Assembly: GCA_038225855.1 (NCBI GenBank)
Contig: JBBRQU010000018.1
Coordinates: forward strand, 11,614 to 75,613
Source of the DNA: CAHJXF01 sp038225855
Lineage (GTDB): Bacteria; Pseudomonadota; Gammaproteobacteria; Burkholderiales; Burkholderiaceae_D
DNA: 64,000 nt
Direction of reading: 5' to 3'
Shown here: positions 54,443 to 62,767 of the stretch, one piece after another
Numbering within the stretch: the stretch's first letter is position 1
Layout of the letters: every line of letters starts with the position of its first letter
The notes under the pieces: model-generated
Seen by the model: only the letters and a program-made list of their open reading frames with translations
Told to the model about the DNA's origin: nothing
Databases searched by the model: none
Position numbers and translations under genes: made by a program

Positions 54443-54459
54443 GTATCGCCAGACGATAC
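54443..54459. promoter_or_regulatory. Palindrome GTATCG-N5-CGATAC upstream of the HTH gene
   Basis: Perfect 6-bp arms separated by five bases lie 43 bases before the regulator start, between it and purL. Symmetric sites with this spacing are typical of XRE-family operators, so autoregulation is plausible. Confidence 0.45.
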
Positions 54460-54604
54460 CACGCGCATGTGCGCGAACGACTGCGCGCGCCGTGCTCGGC
54501 GAAATCGCGTATGACGCAACGCGGTGCGTGATCGCAGGGGCGATCGGGGCAACCGCGTGGAGCGTTAAAATCGCGTCCTGCATCCACTCCGGCCCGCCTC
54601 CACA

Positions 54605-57600
54605 ATGCGCCGCGATCCCGCGACACCCGCATCCCTGCCATTCCCGCTGATCGACATTCTTGATGGGCCCAACGCGCTGACTGCGTTTCGCGCCGCAGCC
54701 TTGCTCGAGCGCGCACGCGCGATCGAGCCCGGTGTCATCGCGATTGCGGCCCGCTATGTCCACCTCGTCGCCTCGACCCGTGCGCTCACTGCAGCCGAAA
54801 GCGAACGCCTTGCGGCGTTGCTCGATTATGGCGAGCCCGCGCTCGCGAATTCGAATCTGGCTGCATCCACGGCCATCGTCGTTCCTCGTTTCGGCACGGT
54901 GTCTCCATGGTCGAGCAAGGCGACCGACATCGCGCATCGCTGCGGGCTCGGCGCGATCGGCCGCATCGAGCGCGGCGTGCGCTACGCGATCCAGACGAAG
55001 GCCGGCCTGTTCGGAAAGAAGGCGCTCGACGATGCGCGCCGCGAGGCGATCGTTGCCCTGCTGTTCGATCGCATGACCGAGACGGTCTGCGATGAAGCTT
55101 TCGACTTCGGGCGCCTGTTTCATGCGGAGCCCGCGCAGACGATGGAGACCGTCGACGTATTGCGCGACGGGTGCGCCGCACTGCTGAAGGCGAACAGCGA
55201 CTGGGGTCTCGCACTCTCCGACGACGAAATCGACTATCTGTTCGACGCATTCAACCAGCTCGGCCGCAACCCCACTGACGTCGAGCTGATGATGTTCGCG
55301 CAGGCCAACAGCGAACACTGCCGCCACAAGATCTTCAACGCGACCTGGACCATCGATGGCAAGGCGCAGGAGCGCTCGCTGTTCTCGATGATCCGCAACA
55401 CCGAAGCCGTGTCGTCGCACGGGACCATCGTCGCTTACGCGGACAACGCGGCGATCATTGAAGGCGCGTTCGCCGAGCGCTGGTTTCCGCGCAACGACGG
55501 CGTCTGGCGCGCGAGCCTCGAGCCGGTACACGTCGTGATGAAGGTCGAGACGCACAATCATCCGACCGCGATCGCGCCGTTTCCCGGCGCATCGACCGGC
55601 GCTGGAGGAGAGATCCGCGACGAAGGCGCGACCGGCCGCGGCGCGAAGCCCAAAGCGGGAGTGACGGGTTTCTCCGTCTCCAACCTGATGCTGCCCGATG
55701 CGATACACGCGTGGGAGCACTCGATCGGCCGGCCCTTGCGCATCGCGTCGCCGCTGGAGATCATGATAGCCGGGCCGCTCGGCGGCGCAGCGTTCAACAA
55801 CGAATTCGGAAGACCCAATCTGGGCGGGTACTTCCGCGTCTACGAGCAGCAGGTCGGTGCTGTCCACTATGGTTATCACAAGCCGATCATGATCGCGGGC
55901 GGCATCGGCAACATCCGCGCGCTGCACACCGACAAGCGCGAGTTGCCCGACGGTGCATTGCTGATCCAGATCGGCGGCCCGGGTCTTCGCATCGGCATCG
56001 GCGGCGGGGCGGCGAGTTCGATGGCGACGGGCGCCAACACGGCCGAGCTCGACTTCGATTCGGTCCAGCGCGGCAATCCCGAAATGCAGCGCCGCGCGCA
56101 GGAGGTCATCGATCGCTGTTGGCAGATGAGCGAGGCCGATGGACTCGACGCGAATCCGATCCTGTCGATACACGACGTGGGCGCGGGCGGACTCTCGAAT
56201 GCGTTTCCCGAGCTCGTCGAGGGCTCAGGCGGTGGCACAGGCAGAGGCGCCCGCTTCGACCTCGCGCGCATACCGCTCGACGCGACCGGCATGTCGCCGC
56301 GCGAGATCTGGAGCAACGAATCGCAGGAGCGCTACGTACTCGCGATCGCGCCTGAAAGTCTCGCCACGTTCGCGGCGATTTGCGAGCGCGAGCGTTGCCC
56401 GTATGCGGTCGTCGGTGTCGCGACGATTGACCGTGTGCTCAAGCTCGACGGTGTGGGCAACGACGGGACGATGCCGATCGATCTGCCGATGGACGTGTTG
56501 TTCGGCAAGCCACCGAAGATGCATCGCGACGTCGAGCATGCGAAGCACCGGCACGTGCCGATCGAACTCACCGGCCTCGACCTCGAAGCCGTCGCGCTCG
56601 ACGTGCTGCGCCATCCGACGGTGGGCGACAAGAGCTTCCTGATCACGATCGGCGATCGCACCGTCGGCGGCCTCTCGTCGCGCGACCAGATGGTCGGACC
56701 GTGGCAGGTGCCGGTCGCCGATTGCGCCGTGACCTTGATGGATTACGTGGGCTGCACCGGCGAAGCGATGGCGATGGGCGAGCGCACGCCGCTGGCGGTG
56801 ATCGACGCCGCGGCTTCGGGCCGCATGGCGGTCGGCGAGGCGATCACGAACATCGCTGCCGCGCCCATCGAGCGCATCGGCGACATCAAGCTCTCGGCCA
56901 ACTGGATGGCCGCATGCGGAGCGGCGGGACAGGACGCGGCGCTCTACGAGACGGTGCGCGCGGTCGGCATGGAGCTGTGTCCGGCGCTCGGCATCGGCAT
57001 TCCGGTCGGCAAGGATTCTTTGTCGATGCGCACGACCTGGAGCGACGACGAAGCTGCGAAGGACGTGATCGCACCGGTGTCGCTGATCGCCTCCGGGTTC
57101 GCGACCGTGCGCGATGTGCGGCTCGCATGGACGCCGCAGTTGCGTACCGCGCGGTCGGGCGCCGCGCATTCGCAAGCCGATCCCGGCGACACGTCGCTGC
57201 TGTTGATCGATCTCGGCGCGGGGTGCAATCGTCTGGGCGCATCGATCCTCGCGCAGGTCACGCAGCAAGTCGGCGATGTCGTGCCCGACCTCGATGATGC
57301 TGAACGACTCAAGTCCTTCTTCGCGGCGATGATCGAGCTCAGGGCCGCGGGTCTGGTGCTCGCGTATCACGATCGTTCGGACGGCGGCCTCTTTGCGACG
57401 CTGTGCGAAATGGCTTTCGCGGGACGCACCGGCGTATCGATCAACGTCGACATCCTGACGCTCGAAGGCGGCGAGGGCGACGACTACGGCGACTCGAAGA
57501 ACTGGACGATGCAGGTCGCCGCGCGCCGCGACGCTGCGACCTTGAAGGCGCTGTTCTGCGAAGAGCTGGGCGCGGTGATTCAGATCCGCACCGGTGATCG

Positions 57601-58675
57601 CACGCTGGTGATGGACATCCTGCGCAGGCATGGTCTCGGTGCGATGTCGCACAGCATCGCCAAGCCCAACGATCGCGGCGTCGTCGAAATCTATCGCGAC
57701 GCGAAACGCGTGTTCACGAAACCGTGCGCCGAACTGCAACAGGTGTGGAGCGACACGAGCTGGCGCATTTCGCGATTGCGCGACGAGCCGGCGTCGGCCG
57801 ATGCCGAATATCGGGCCATCGTCGAAGACGATCCCGGCATCCCGATCCGATTGACCTTCGATCTCGAGGACGACATCGCAGCGCCCTTCATCGCCACAGG
57901 ACGCTTCATCAATCGGCAGCCGCGCATCGCGATCCTGCGCGAGCAGGGCGTCAACAGCCAGAGCGAAATGGCGTATGCGTTTTCGAAAGCGGGCTTCGAG
58001 AGCGTCGACGTGCATATGAGCGATCTCGACGCCGGCCGACACACGCTCGTCGATTTTTCAGGCTTCGTCGCATGCGGCGGATTCTCGTACGGCGACGTGC
58101 TCGGCGCGGGGGAGGGGTGGGCGAAGGCGATCCGCTTCAACGCGCAACTCGCCGATCAGTTCGCGGCCTTCTTCGCGCGCGGCGACGCCTTCGCGCTGGG
58201 CGTGTGCAACGGCTGCCAGATGATGGCCGCGCTCGCACCGATGATCCCGGGCGCCCGCGCATGGCCGCGCTTCACGACCAATCGCTCGCGCTACGAGGCG
58301 CGGCTTTCGAGCGTCGCGGTCGGCGCGTCGCCTTCACTGTTCTTCGCGGGCATGGAGGGAACCATCGCGCCGATCGCGGTCGCGCACGGCGAAGGCCGCG
58401 CCGACTTCACCAGGCAGGGTGATGCGCAGCAGGTGCTCGTGCCGCTACGCTTCGTCGATCATCACGGGCAGGCGACCGAACGCTATCCGCACAATCCCAA
58501 CGGCAGCGCCGAAGGTCTTGCCAGTGTGACGACTCCCGACGGCCGCTACACCGCGCTGATGCCGCATCCCGAGCGCGTCTTTCGCACCGTGCAGATGTCT
58601 TGGCATCCCGATGGCTGGGGCGAAAGCAGTCCGTGGATGCGGATTTTTCGGAATGCGAGGAAGCACGTGGGATAG
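54605..58675 (+). CDS. purL: Phosphoribosylformylglycinamidine synthase, long form
   Basis: The product is 1356 residues (E. coli 1295). After the N-terminal domain the synthetase region shows NPTDVELMMFAQANSEHCRH, KVETHNHPTAIAPFPGASTG, GAGGEIRDEGATGRGAKPKA and DVGAGGLSNAFPELVEGSGG. The C-terminal glutaminase has GVCNGCQMMAAL with the catalytic Cys and MPHPERVFR with the His. It converts FGAR, ATP and glutamine to FGAM in purine synthesis. A TAAAAT box (54566-54571) sits about 34 bases before the ATG. Confidence 0.97.
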   Translation: MRRDPATPASLPFPLIDILDGPNALTAFRAAALLERARAIEPGVIAIAARYVHLVASTRALTAAESERLAALLDYGEPALANSNLAASTAIVVPRFGTVSPWSSKATDIAHRCGLGAIGRIERGVRYAIQTKAGLFGKKALDDARREAIVALLFDRMTETVCDEAFDFGRLFHAEPAQTMETVDVLRDGCAALLKANSDWGLALSDDEIDYLFDAFNQLGRNPTDVELMMFAQANSEHCRHKIFNATWTIDGKAQERSLFSMIRNTEAVSSHGTIVAYADNAAIIEGAFAERWFPRNDGVWRASLEPVHVVMKVETHNHPTAIAPFPGASTGAGGEIRDEGATGRGAKPKAGVTGFSVSNLMLPDAIHAWEHSIGRPLRIASPLEIMIAGPLGGAAFNNEFGRPNLGGYFRVYEQQVGAVHYGYHKPIMIAGGIGNIRALHTDKRELPDGALLIQIGGPGLRIGIGGGAASSMATGANTAELDFDSVQRGNPEMQRRAQEVIDRCWQMSEADGLDANPILSIHDVGAGGLSNAFPELVEGSGGGTGRGARFDLARIPLDATGMSPREIWSNESQERYVLAIAPESLATFAAICERERCPYAVVGVATIDRVLKLDGVGNDGTMPIDLPMDVLFGKPPKMHRDVEHAKHRHVPIELTGLDLEAVALDVLRHPTVGDKSFLITIGDRTVGGLSSRDQMVGPWQVPVADCAVTLMDYVGCTGEAMAMGERTPLAVIDAAASGRMAVGEAITNIAAAPIERIGDIKLSANWMAACGAAGQDAALYETVRAVGMELCPALGIGIPVGKDSLSMRTTWSDDEAAKDVIAPVSLIASGFATVRDVRLAWTPQLRTARSGAAHSQADPGDTSLLLIDLGAGCNRLGASILAQVTQQVGDVVPDLDDAERLKSFFAAMIELRAAGLVLAYHDRSDGGLFATLCEMAFAGRTGVSINVDILTLEGGEGDDYGDSKNWTMQVAARRDAATLKALFCEELGAVIQIRTGDRTLVMDILRRHGLGAMSHSIAKPNDRGVVEIYRDAKRVFTKPCAELQQVWSDTSWRISRLRDEPASADAEYRAIVEDDPGIPIRLTFDLEDDIAAPFIATGRFINRQPRIAILREQGVNSQSEMAYAFSKAGFESVDVHMSDLDAGRHTLVDFSGFVACGGFSYGDVLGAGEGWAKAIRFNAQLADQFAAFFARGDAFALGVCNGCQMMAALAPMIPGARAWPRFTTNRSRYEARLSSVAVGASPSLFFAGMEGTIAPIAVAHGEGRADFTRQGDAQQVLVPLRFVDHHGQATERYPHNPNGSAEGLASVTTPDGRYTALMPHPERVFRTVQMSWHPDGWGESSPWMRIFRNARKHVG

Positions 58676-58677
58676 CC

Positions 58678-58749
58678 GTCGTTCCCGCGAAAGCGGGAAC
58701 CCGGTGCTGTCAGCGCAAGTCGCCGGATCCCTGCTTTCGCGGGTACGAC
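58678..58749. repeat. Interspersed palindromic element, copy 6
   Basis: GTTCCCGCGAAAGCGGGAAC is a perfect hairpin; the partner TCCCTGCTTTCGCGGG plus TACGAC closes the unit. It follows the purL stop directly and precedes a truncated copper-associated frame. It may act as the purL terminator region. Confidence 0.85.
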
Positions 58750-58783
58750 AGGTGCCCACAGCCCAACGACGGCACGGTCGCCG

Positions 58784-58996
58784 ATGGCTGTGAAAAAAAT
58801 GGAGAAACACGATGAAGCTGATCAAGGCAATGATCGTGACCAGATCGCTCAGTTGCAGGGCCGACTGCGATTCACGCACCTCGCTGCCCATCTGCGAACG
58901 GCGCGTGCGCTGACGAGCCCGCAGATCTCCGCCCACGACCGTCTGCGCGGCTACGACGGAACGGTCGGCGCAATCACACATCAGCATGCTCATTGA
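58784..58996 (+). pseudogene. Probable C-terminal remnant of an LTxxQ/Spy-like copper-associated protein
   Basis: This 70-codon frame reads MAVKKMEKHDEADQGNDRDQ, then IAQLQGRLRFTHLAAHLRTA, then RALTSPQISAHDRLRGYDGT and a His-rich end (HQHAH). The pattern of a helix with LQGxLRxTHLxxHL, followed by LTxxQ and a YxxLRGY-like DRLRGYDG and His tail, fits the C-terminus of small periplasmic metal-resistance proteins of the Spy/CpxP group found before copper genes. No signal peptide or N-terminal half is present; the preceding sequence is palindromic element 6. Family match is from recalled motifs. Confidence 0.4.
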
Positions 58997-59045
58997 TTCG
59001 ATGAATGCTCGTCGCAAGAGGCATCCCCACACACAGGAAATCACC

Positions 59046-59618
59046 ATGAAGCCGTTTGCAAGAATCGTCGGCGTCATCGTCGCAGCGGTCGCGCTGGTCG
59101 TCATCGTCGCAGCGATCTACGTCTGGTCTGGGGCCTACAACGTCGGCGCCGACGATCCGCACACCAGAATGTTTTCGAGCCTGATGGAGACCGCGCGCGA
59201 CCGCTCGATCGAAGTGCGGAGCGCGAGTATTTCGTTGCCGAAGCTCGACGACCCGGGGATGGTGGCCCGAGGCGCCGGCTCCTACTCGGAGATGTGCGCC
59301 GGTTGTCATCTCGCGCCTGGCATCGACGAGTCGGAGCTTCGCGCAGGACTCAATCCCCAACCGCCCAAACTCGTGGAATACGGCGCGGAGGATCCGAGAG
59401 AAGCGTTCTGGATCGTCAAGCACGGCATCAAGATGACCGCGATGCCGGCATGGGGAATCTCTCACGACGACGCCGCGCTCTGGGACATCGTGGCCTTTCT
59501 TCGCGCGATGCCGAAGATGTCTTCCGCGCAATACGAGCAACTGGCGCGAGCAGGCGGCGAGCACGACGACGAACGCCCTCATCACATGCACGGCGCGACT
59601 GCCGCCCACCAACATTGA
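59046..59618 (+). CDS. Membrane-anchored monohaem cytochrome c
   Basis: ATG 59046 has ACAGGAAA upstream and gives 190 residues. One N-terminal membrane helix (IVGVIVAAVALVVIVAAIYV) is followed by a class I cytochrome domain with haem site CAGCH (residues about 85-89) and a likely Met ligand in MTAMPAWGI. The C-terminus is His-rich (DDERPHHMHGATAAHQH), suggesting copper binding. It leads directly into the multicopper oxidase CopA, so it may pass electrons to it in the periplasm. Confidence 0.9.
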   Translation: MKPFARIVGVIVAAVALVVIVAAIYVWSGAYNVGADDPHTRMFSSLMETARDRSIEVRSASISLPKLDDPGMVARGAGSYSEMCAGCHLAPGIDESELRAGLNPQPPKLVEYGAEDPREAFWIVKHGIKMTAMPAWGISHDDAALWDIVAFLRAMPKMSSAQYEQLARAGGEHDDERPHHMHGATAAHQH

Positions 59619-59681
59619 CTCGATCGCGCGCTGCTGTCGCAACCCGCGCTGATCGAAAATTCGCCTGGCCAAGAGATTGAA

Positions 59682-61466
59682 ATGATCCATCGCCTTCCCT
59701 CTCCACTTGATCCGAGACGTCGCAGTTTCGTGCGAGGCATCGCCGCCAGCGGCGCCTTGGGTGCTCTCGGCTTGCACGCACCGGCATCAACGCAGACCCG
59801 CGTCGATGGCGGTGCTGCGCCAGTTCTGAGCGGCACGCAGTTCGAACTCGAAATCGCTTCGACGGCCGTCGACTTCACCGGCTCCGCACGCACGGCCACC
59901 ACGGTGAACGGACAACTGCCCGCGCCGATCCTGCGCTGGCGCGAGGGCGACATGGTCACGCTGCGCGTCACCAATCGCATGCCGGTCGCGGCCTCCATTC
60001 ACTGGCACGGGATCATCCTGCCGAACGCCATGGACGGAGTACCGGGTCTCACCTTCGATGGCATCGCACCCGGCGAAACTTTCGTCTATCGCATACCCGT
60101 GAAGCAATCGGGCACCTACTGGTACCACAGCCATTCGCGCTTTCAGGAACAGACCGGACTGTACGGGCCGCTGGTGATCGAGCCGCGTGGTGGTGAACGC
60201 TTTCCGGCCGATCGCGAATACGTGGTGATGCTCTCGGACTGGACCGACGAGGATCCCGAAACCGTCTTCGTCAAGCTCAAGAAGCATAGCGATGTCTACA
60301 ACTTCCGGAGGCCCACGGCGCTGGACTTCGCGCGCGACGCCGCCACGATGGGCATCAAGGCGGCACTGGACAAACGAAGCATGTGGAACCGGATGCGAAT
60401 GAATCCGACCGACACCGTCGACGTCACCGCCCACACCTATACCTATCTCGTCAACGGCGCGAGCCCGCGCGACAACTGGACGGGTCTGTTTCGTCCCGGA
60501 GAGAAGCTCAGGCTGCGATTCATCAACGGGTCGGCCAACAGCATTTTCGACGTGCGCATACCGGGGTTGCGGATGCGCGTCATTTCGGCCGACGGTCAGG
60601 ACGTCGATCCGGTGACGGTCGATGAATTTCGCATCTCGGTCGCCGAGACCTACGACGTGATGATCGAGCCGCGTGGCGACCGCGCGTATGCGCTCTTCGC
60701 GCAATCGATCGGTCGCACCGGTTACGCCGCTGCGACACTCGCGCCGCGCGCCGGCATGCGGGCCGAAGTGCCGCGACTGGACGAGCCGCAATGGCTGTCG
60801 ATGATGGACATGATGGGCGCGATGAACATGGAGGCGACGAGTGGCATGGATCATGGCGCGATGACGGGCATGGATCACGGCGGGATGAAGGAAACGAGCT
60901 CCGGCATGCAGCACGGCGGCGCGAACCTCACGCCGGCCGGCATGCCCCGGGTGCGACACGCGAAAAGCGAATATCGACCGAGCGTGGACATGCATGTCGA
61001 CATGCCGCGAACCAATCTCGACGATCCCGGCATCAACCTGCGCGACAACGGAAGACGTGTCCTGACCTATGCAGACCTTCACACCATTGGAGGGCCACTC
61101 GACAAACGCGGCGCCGAGCGCGAGATCGAACTGCATCTGACCGGACACATGGAGAGATTCATCTGGTCGTTCGACGGCCAGAAATTTTCCGAAGCCGAGC
61201 CGGTGCATTTCCGGCATGGCGAGCGGCTGCGCGTGGTGCTCGTCAACGACACGATGATGAATCACCCGATCCACCTGCACGGCATGTTCAGCGAGCTCGA
61301 ATCGCCCGACGAAAAGTTTCTCGTGCGCAAGCACACCATCAATGTCCAGCCGGCGCAGCGCGTCACTTTTCTGGCGACGGCCGACGCGCTCGGGCGCTGG
61401 GCCTTTCATTGCCACTTGCTGTATCACACGGAAGCGGGGATGTTCCGCGAGGTCGTGGTGTCATGA
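59682..61466 (+). CDS. copA: Copper resistance multicopper oxidase CopA
   Basis: The product is 594 residues with a twin-arginine signal (RRRSFVRGIAASGALGALGL). The four copper-site segments are present: SIHWHGIILPNAMDGVPG, GTYWYHSHSRFQEQTGLYGP, NHPIHLHGMFSELES and FHCHLLYHTEAGMF. A Met-rich loop (MMDMMGAMNMEATSGMDHGA onward, with repeated MDHG) precedes domain 3. It is exported folded to the periplasm, where it oxidises Cu(I) and binds copper. The stop overlaps copB as ATGA. Not to be confused with the ATPase also called CopA. Confidence 0.95.
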   Translation: MIHRLPSPLDPRRRSFVRGIAASGALGALGLHAPASTQTRVDGGAAPVLSGTQFELEIASTAVDFTGSARTATTVNGQLPAPILRWREGDMVTLRVTNRMPVAASIHWHGIILPNAMDGVPGLTFDGIAPGETFVYRIPVKQSGTYWYHSHSRFQEQTGLYGPLVIEPRGGERFPADREYVVMLSDWTDEDPETVFVKLKKHSDVYNFRRPTALDFARDAATMGIKAALDKRSMWNRMRMNPTDTVDVTAHTYTYLVNGASPRDNWTGLFRPGEKLRLRFINGSANSIFDVRIPGLRMRVISADGQDVDPVTVDEFRISVAETYDVMIEPRGDRAYALFAQSIGRTGYAAATLAPRAGMRAEVPRLDEPQWLSMMDMMGAMNMEATSGMDHGAMTGMDHGGMKETSSGMQHGGANLTPAGMPRVRHAKSEYRPSVDMHVDMPRTNLDDPGINLRDNGRRVLTYADLHTIGGPLDKRGAEREIELHLTGHMERFIWSFDGQKFSEAEPVHFRHGERLRVVLVNDTMMNHPIHLHGMFSELESPDEKFLVRKHTINVQPAQRVTFLATADALGRWAFHCHLLYHTEAGMFREVVVS

Positions 61467-62317
61467 ACGACCATCACTGCACACGATGCATGCGGACCAT
61501 TGCCGCGACCCTCTGGACGGTCTTGTCCGCGCTGTCACTCGCCATCAATACCGCTGCGTTTGCGGCGGCAGAAGAACCGATGGGCATGCAGATGGGGCCG
61601 ATGCAAGGCGGCACGCCCCCACTCGATGCACGCGACCCCGATGCATATGCCGAGGGCGTTGGACGCGGGCACATGCGCGGGATGGACATGGCCGACGATG
61701 CTGCGCACGCCTATCTGTTGCTTGACAAGCTCGAGCTTGCGCGTGAGCGCAGGTTCCGGCTTGACGCACAGGCGTGGTACGGCGGCGACCGCGACAAGCT
61801 CTGGCTGGAAGCCGACGGAGAGCGCAAGGATGGAAGGCTGGGCGCAACCCGCGCCGAAGCCTTGTGGGATCGCACGATTGCGACGTACTGGAGCTCGCAA
61901 CTCGGTGTTCGACACGACTTCGGCGAAGGTCCGGGGCGCAATTGGGCGGCGCTCGGTGTGCAGGGGCTCGCGCCCTATTGGTTCGAGCTGCAGGCGACCG
62001 CCTATGTCGGAGAGTCCGGCCGCACTGCGCTGCGCGCGGAGCTCGACTACGATCAGTTGATCACGCAGCGGCTGGTCCTGCAGCCGAATATCGAGGTGAG
62101 CTTTTACGGAAAGAATGATCGGTCGCGCAACATCGGTTCCGGTCTTTCCGACATCGACGCGGGCCTGCGCTTGCGCTACGAGATCACGCGTCAATTCGCG
62201 CCGTACATCGGCGTTTCGTGGCGCCGCAAGTTCGGCAACACGGCGCGCTTTACGCGTGCCACCGGTGAAAACGTCCGCGGTACGAAATTCGTGGCGGGGG
62301 TGCGTCTGTGGTTCTAG
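61463..62317 (+). CDS. copB: Copper resistance outer-membrane protein CopB
   Basis: ATG 61463 overlaps the copA stop; the product is 284 residues. A signal peptide (LSALSLAINTAAFA-AA) is followed by a Met/Gly region (MGMQMGPMQGG) and the PcoB/CopB barrel: DKLELARERRFRLDAQAWYG, QLGVRHDFGEGPGRNWAALG, QGLAPYWFELQATAYVGESG and GVSWRRKFGNTAR, ending in an aromatic VRLWF typical of outer-membrane insertion. It sequesters or exports copper with CopA. A longer frame from 60791 overlaps copA and is spurious. Confidence 0.95.
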   Translation: MNDHHCTRCMRTIAATLWTVLSALSLAINTAAFAAAEEPMGMQMGPMQGGTPPLDARDPDAYAEGVGRGHMRGMDMADDAAHAYLLLDKLELARERRFRLDAQAWYGGDRDKLWLEADGERKDGRLGATRAEALWDRTIATYWSSQLGVRHDFGEGPGRNWAALGVQGLAPYWFELQATAYVGESGRTALRAELDYDQLITQRLVLQPNIEVSFYGKNDRSRNIGSGLSDIDAGLRLRYEITRQFAPYIGVSWRRKFGNTARFTRATGENVRGTKFVAGVRLWF

Positions 62318-62329
62318 ACGCGGCTCGCC

Positions 62330-62767
62330 TCATCGACCCCGCTCACCCTGCGCGTCAGCCAGCTCATCGATGATGGGACAGTCCGGGCGATGGTTGCCTT
62401 GGCAGGCGCGCGCGAGTTTTTCGAGAGTGCGTTTCATGGCCGCCATCTCCTCCATGCGGCGCTCGAGATCGGCGACATGGACAAGCGCGATCCGTTTCAC
62501 GTCGGCGCTCGCGCGGCGGCGGTTGTGCCAGAGCTTCAGCAACTCCGCGATCTCCGCCATCGAAAACCCCAGGTCGCGCGAGCGACGGATGAAGCGCAGC
62601 GTGTGCACCTCGTTGTCGGTGTACTGCCGATAACCCGCATCGGTACGAACGATCCTGGGCAACAGGCCCAGCGACTCGTAGTGGCGCACCATCTTCGCGG
62701 ATACACCGGAACGCGTCGCTGCCTTGCCGATGTTGAAGGGCTCGGTCGACATCGTTGACTGGTTCAT
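62330..62767 (-). CDS. cueR: Cu(I)-responsive MerR-family regulator CueR
   Basis: ATG 62767 overlaps the stop of the ATPase gene (ATGA) and gives 145 residues; ATG 62752 is also possible. The MerR DNA-binding domain is FNIGKAATRSGVSAKMVRHY with ESLGLLPRIVRTDAGYRQYT. After the dimerisation coil, the metal loop is CQGNHRPDC, with the two cysteines eight residues apart, as in CueR for monovalent copper. It should activate copper-export genes by remodelling promoter spacing. It converges on copB with a 12-base gap. Confidence 0.94.
   Translation of the reverse strand: MNQSTMSTEPFNIGKAATRSGVSAKMVRHYESLGLLPRIVRTDAGYRQYTDNEVHTLRFIRRSRDLGFSMAEIAELLKLWHNRRRASADVKRIALVHVADLERRMEEMAAMKRTLEKLARACQGNHRPDCPIIDELADAQGERGR

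Noticed and set aside
53546..56173. 875-residue minus frame extending the HTH regulator through purL
   Set aside because: The N-terminal 590 residues are antisense to purL; the regulator starts at ATG 54400 with a ribosome site.
58812..58914. Short frame MKLIKAMIVTRS resembling the start of a P-II protein
   Set aside because: Similarity stops after a few residues, and the alternative frame carries LTxxQ and LRGYDG motifs.
58445..59104. Minus-strand frame with one hydrophobic segment (SDLVTIIALISFIVFLHFF)
   Set aside because: Antisense to the copper-associated remnant and cytochrome start; no ribosome site and no family.
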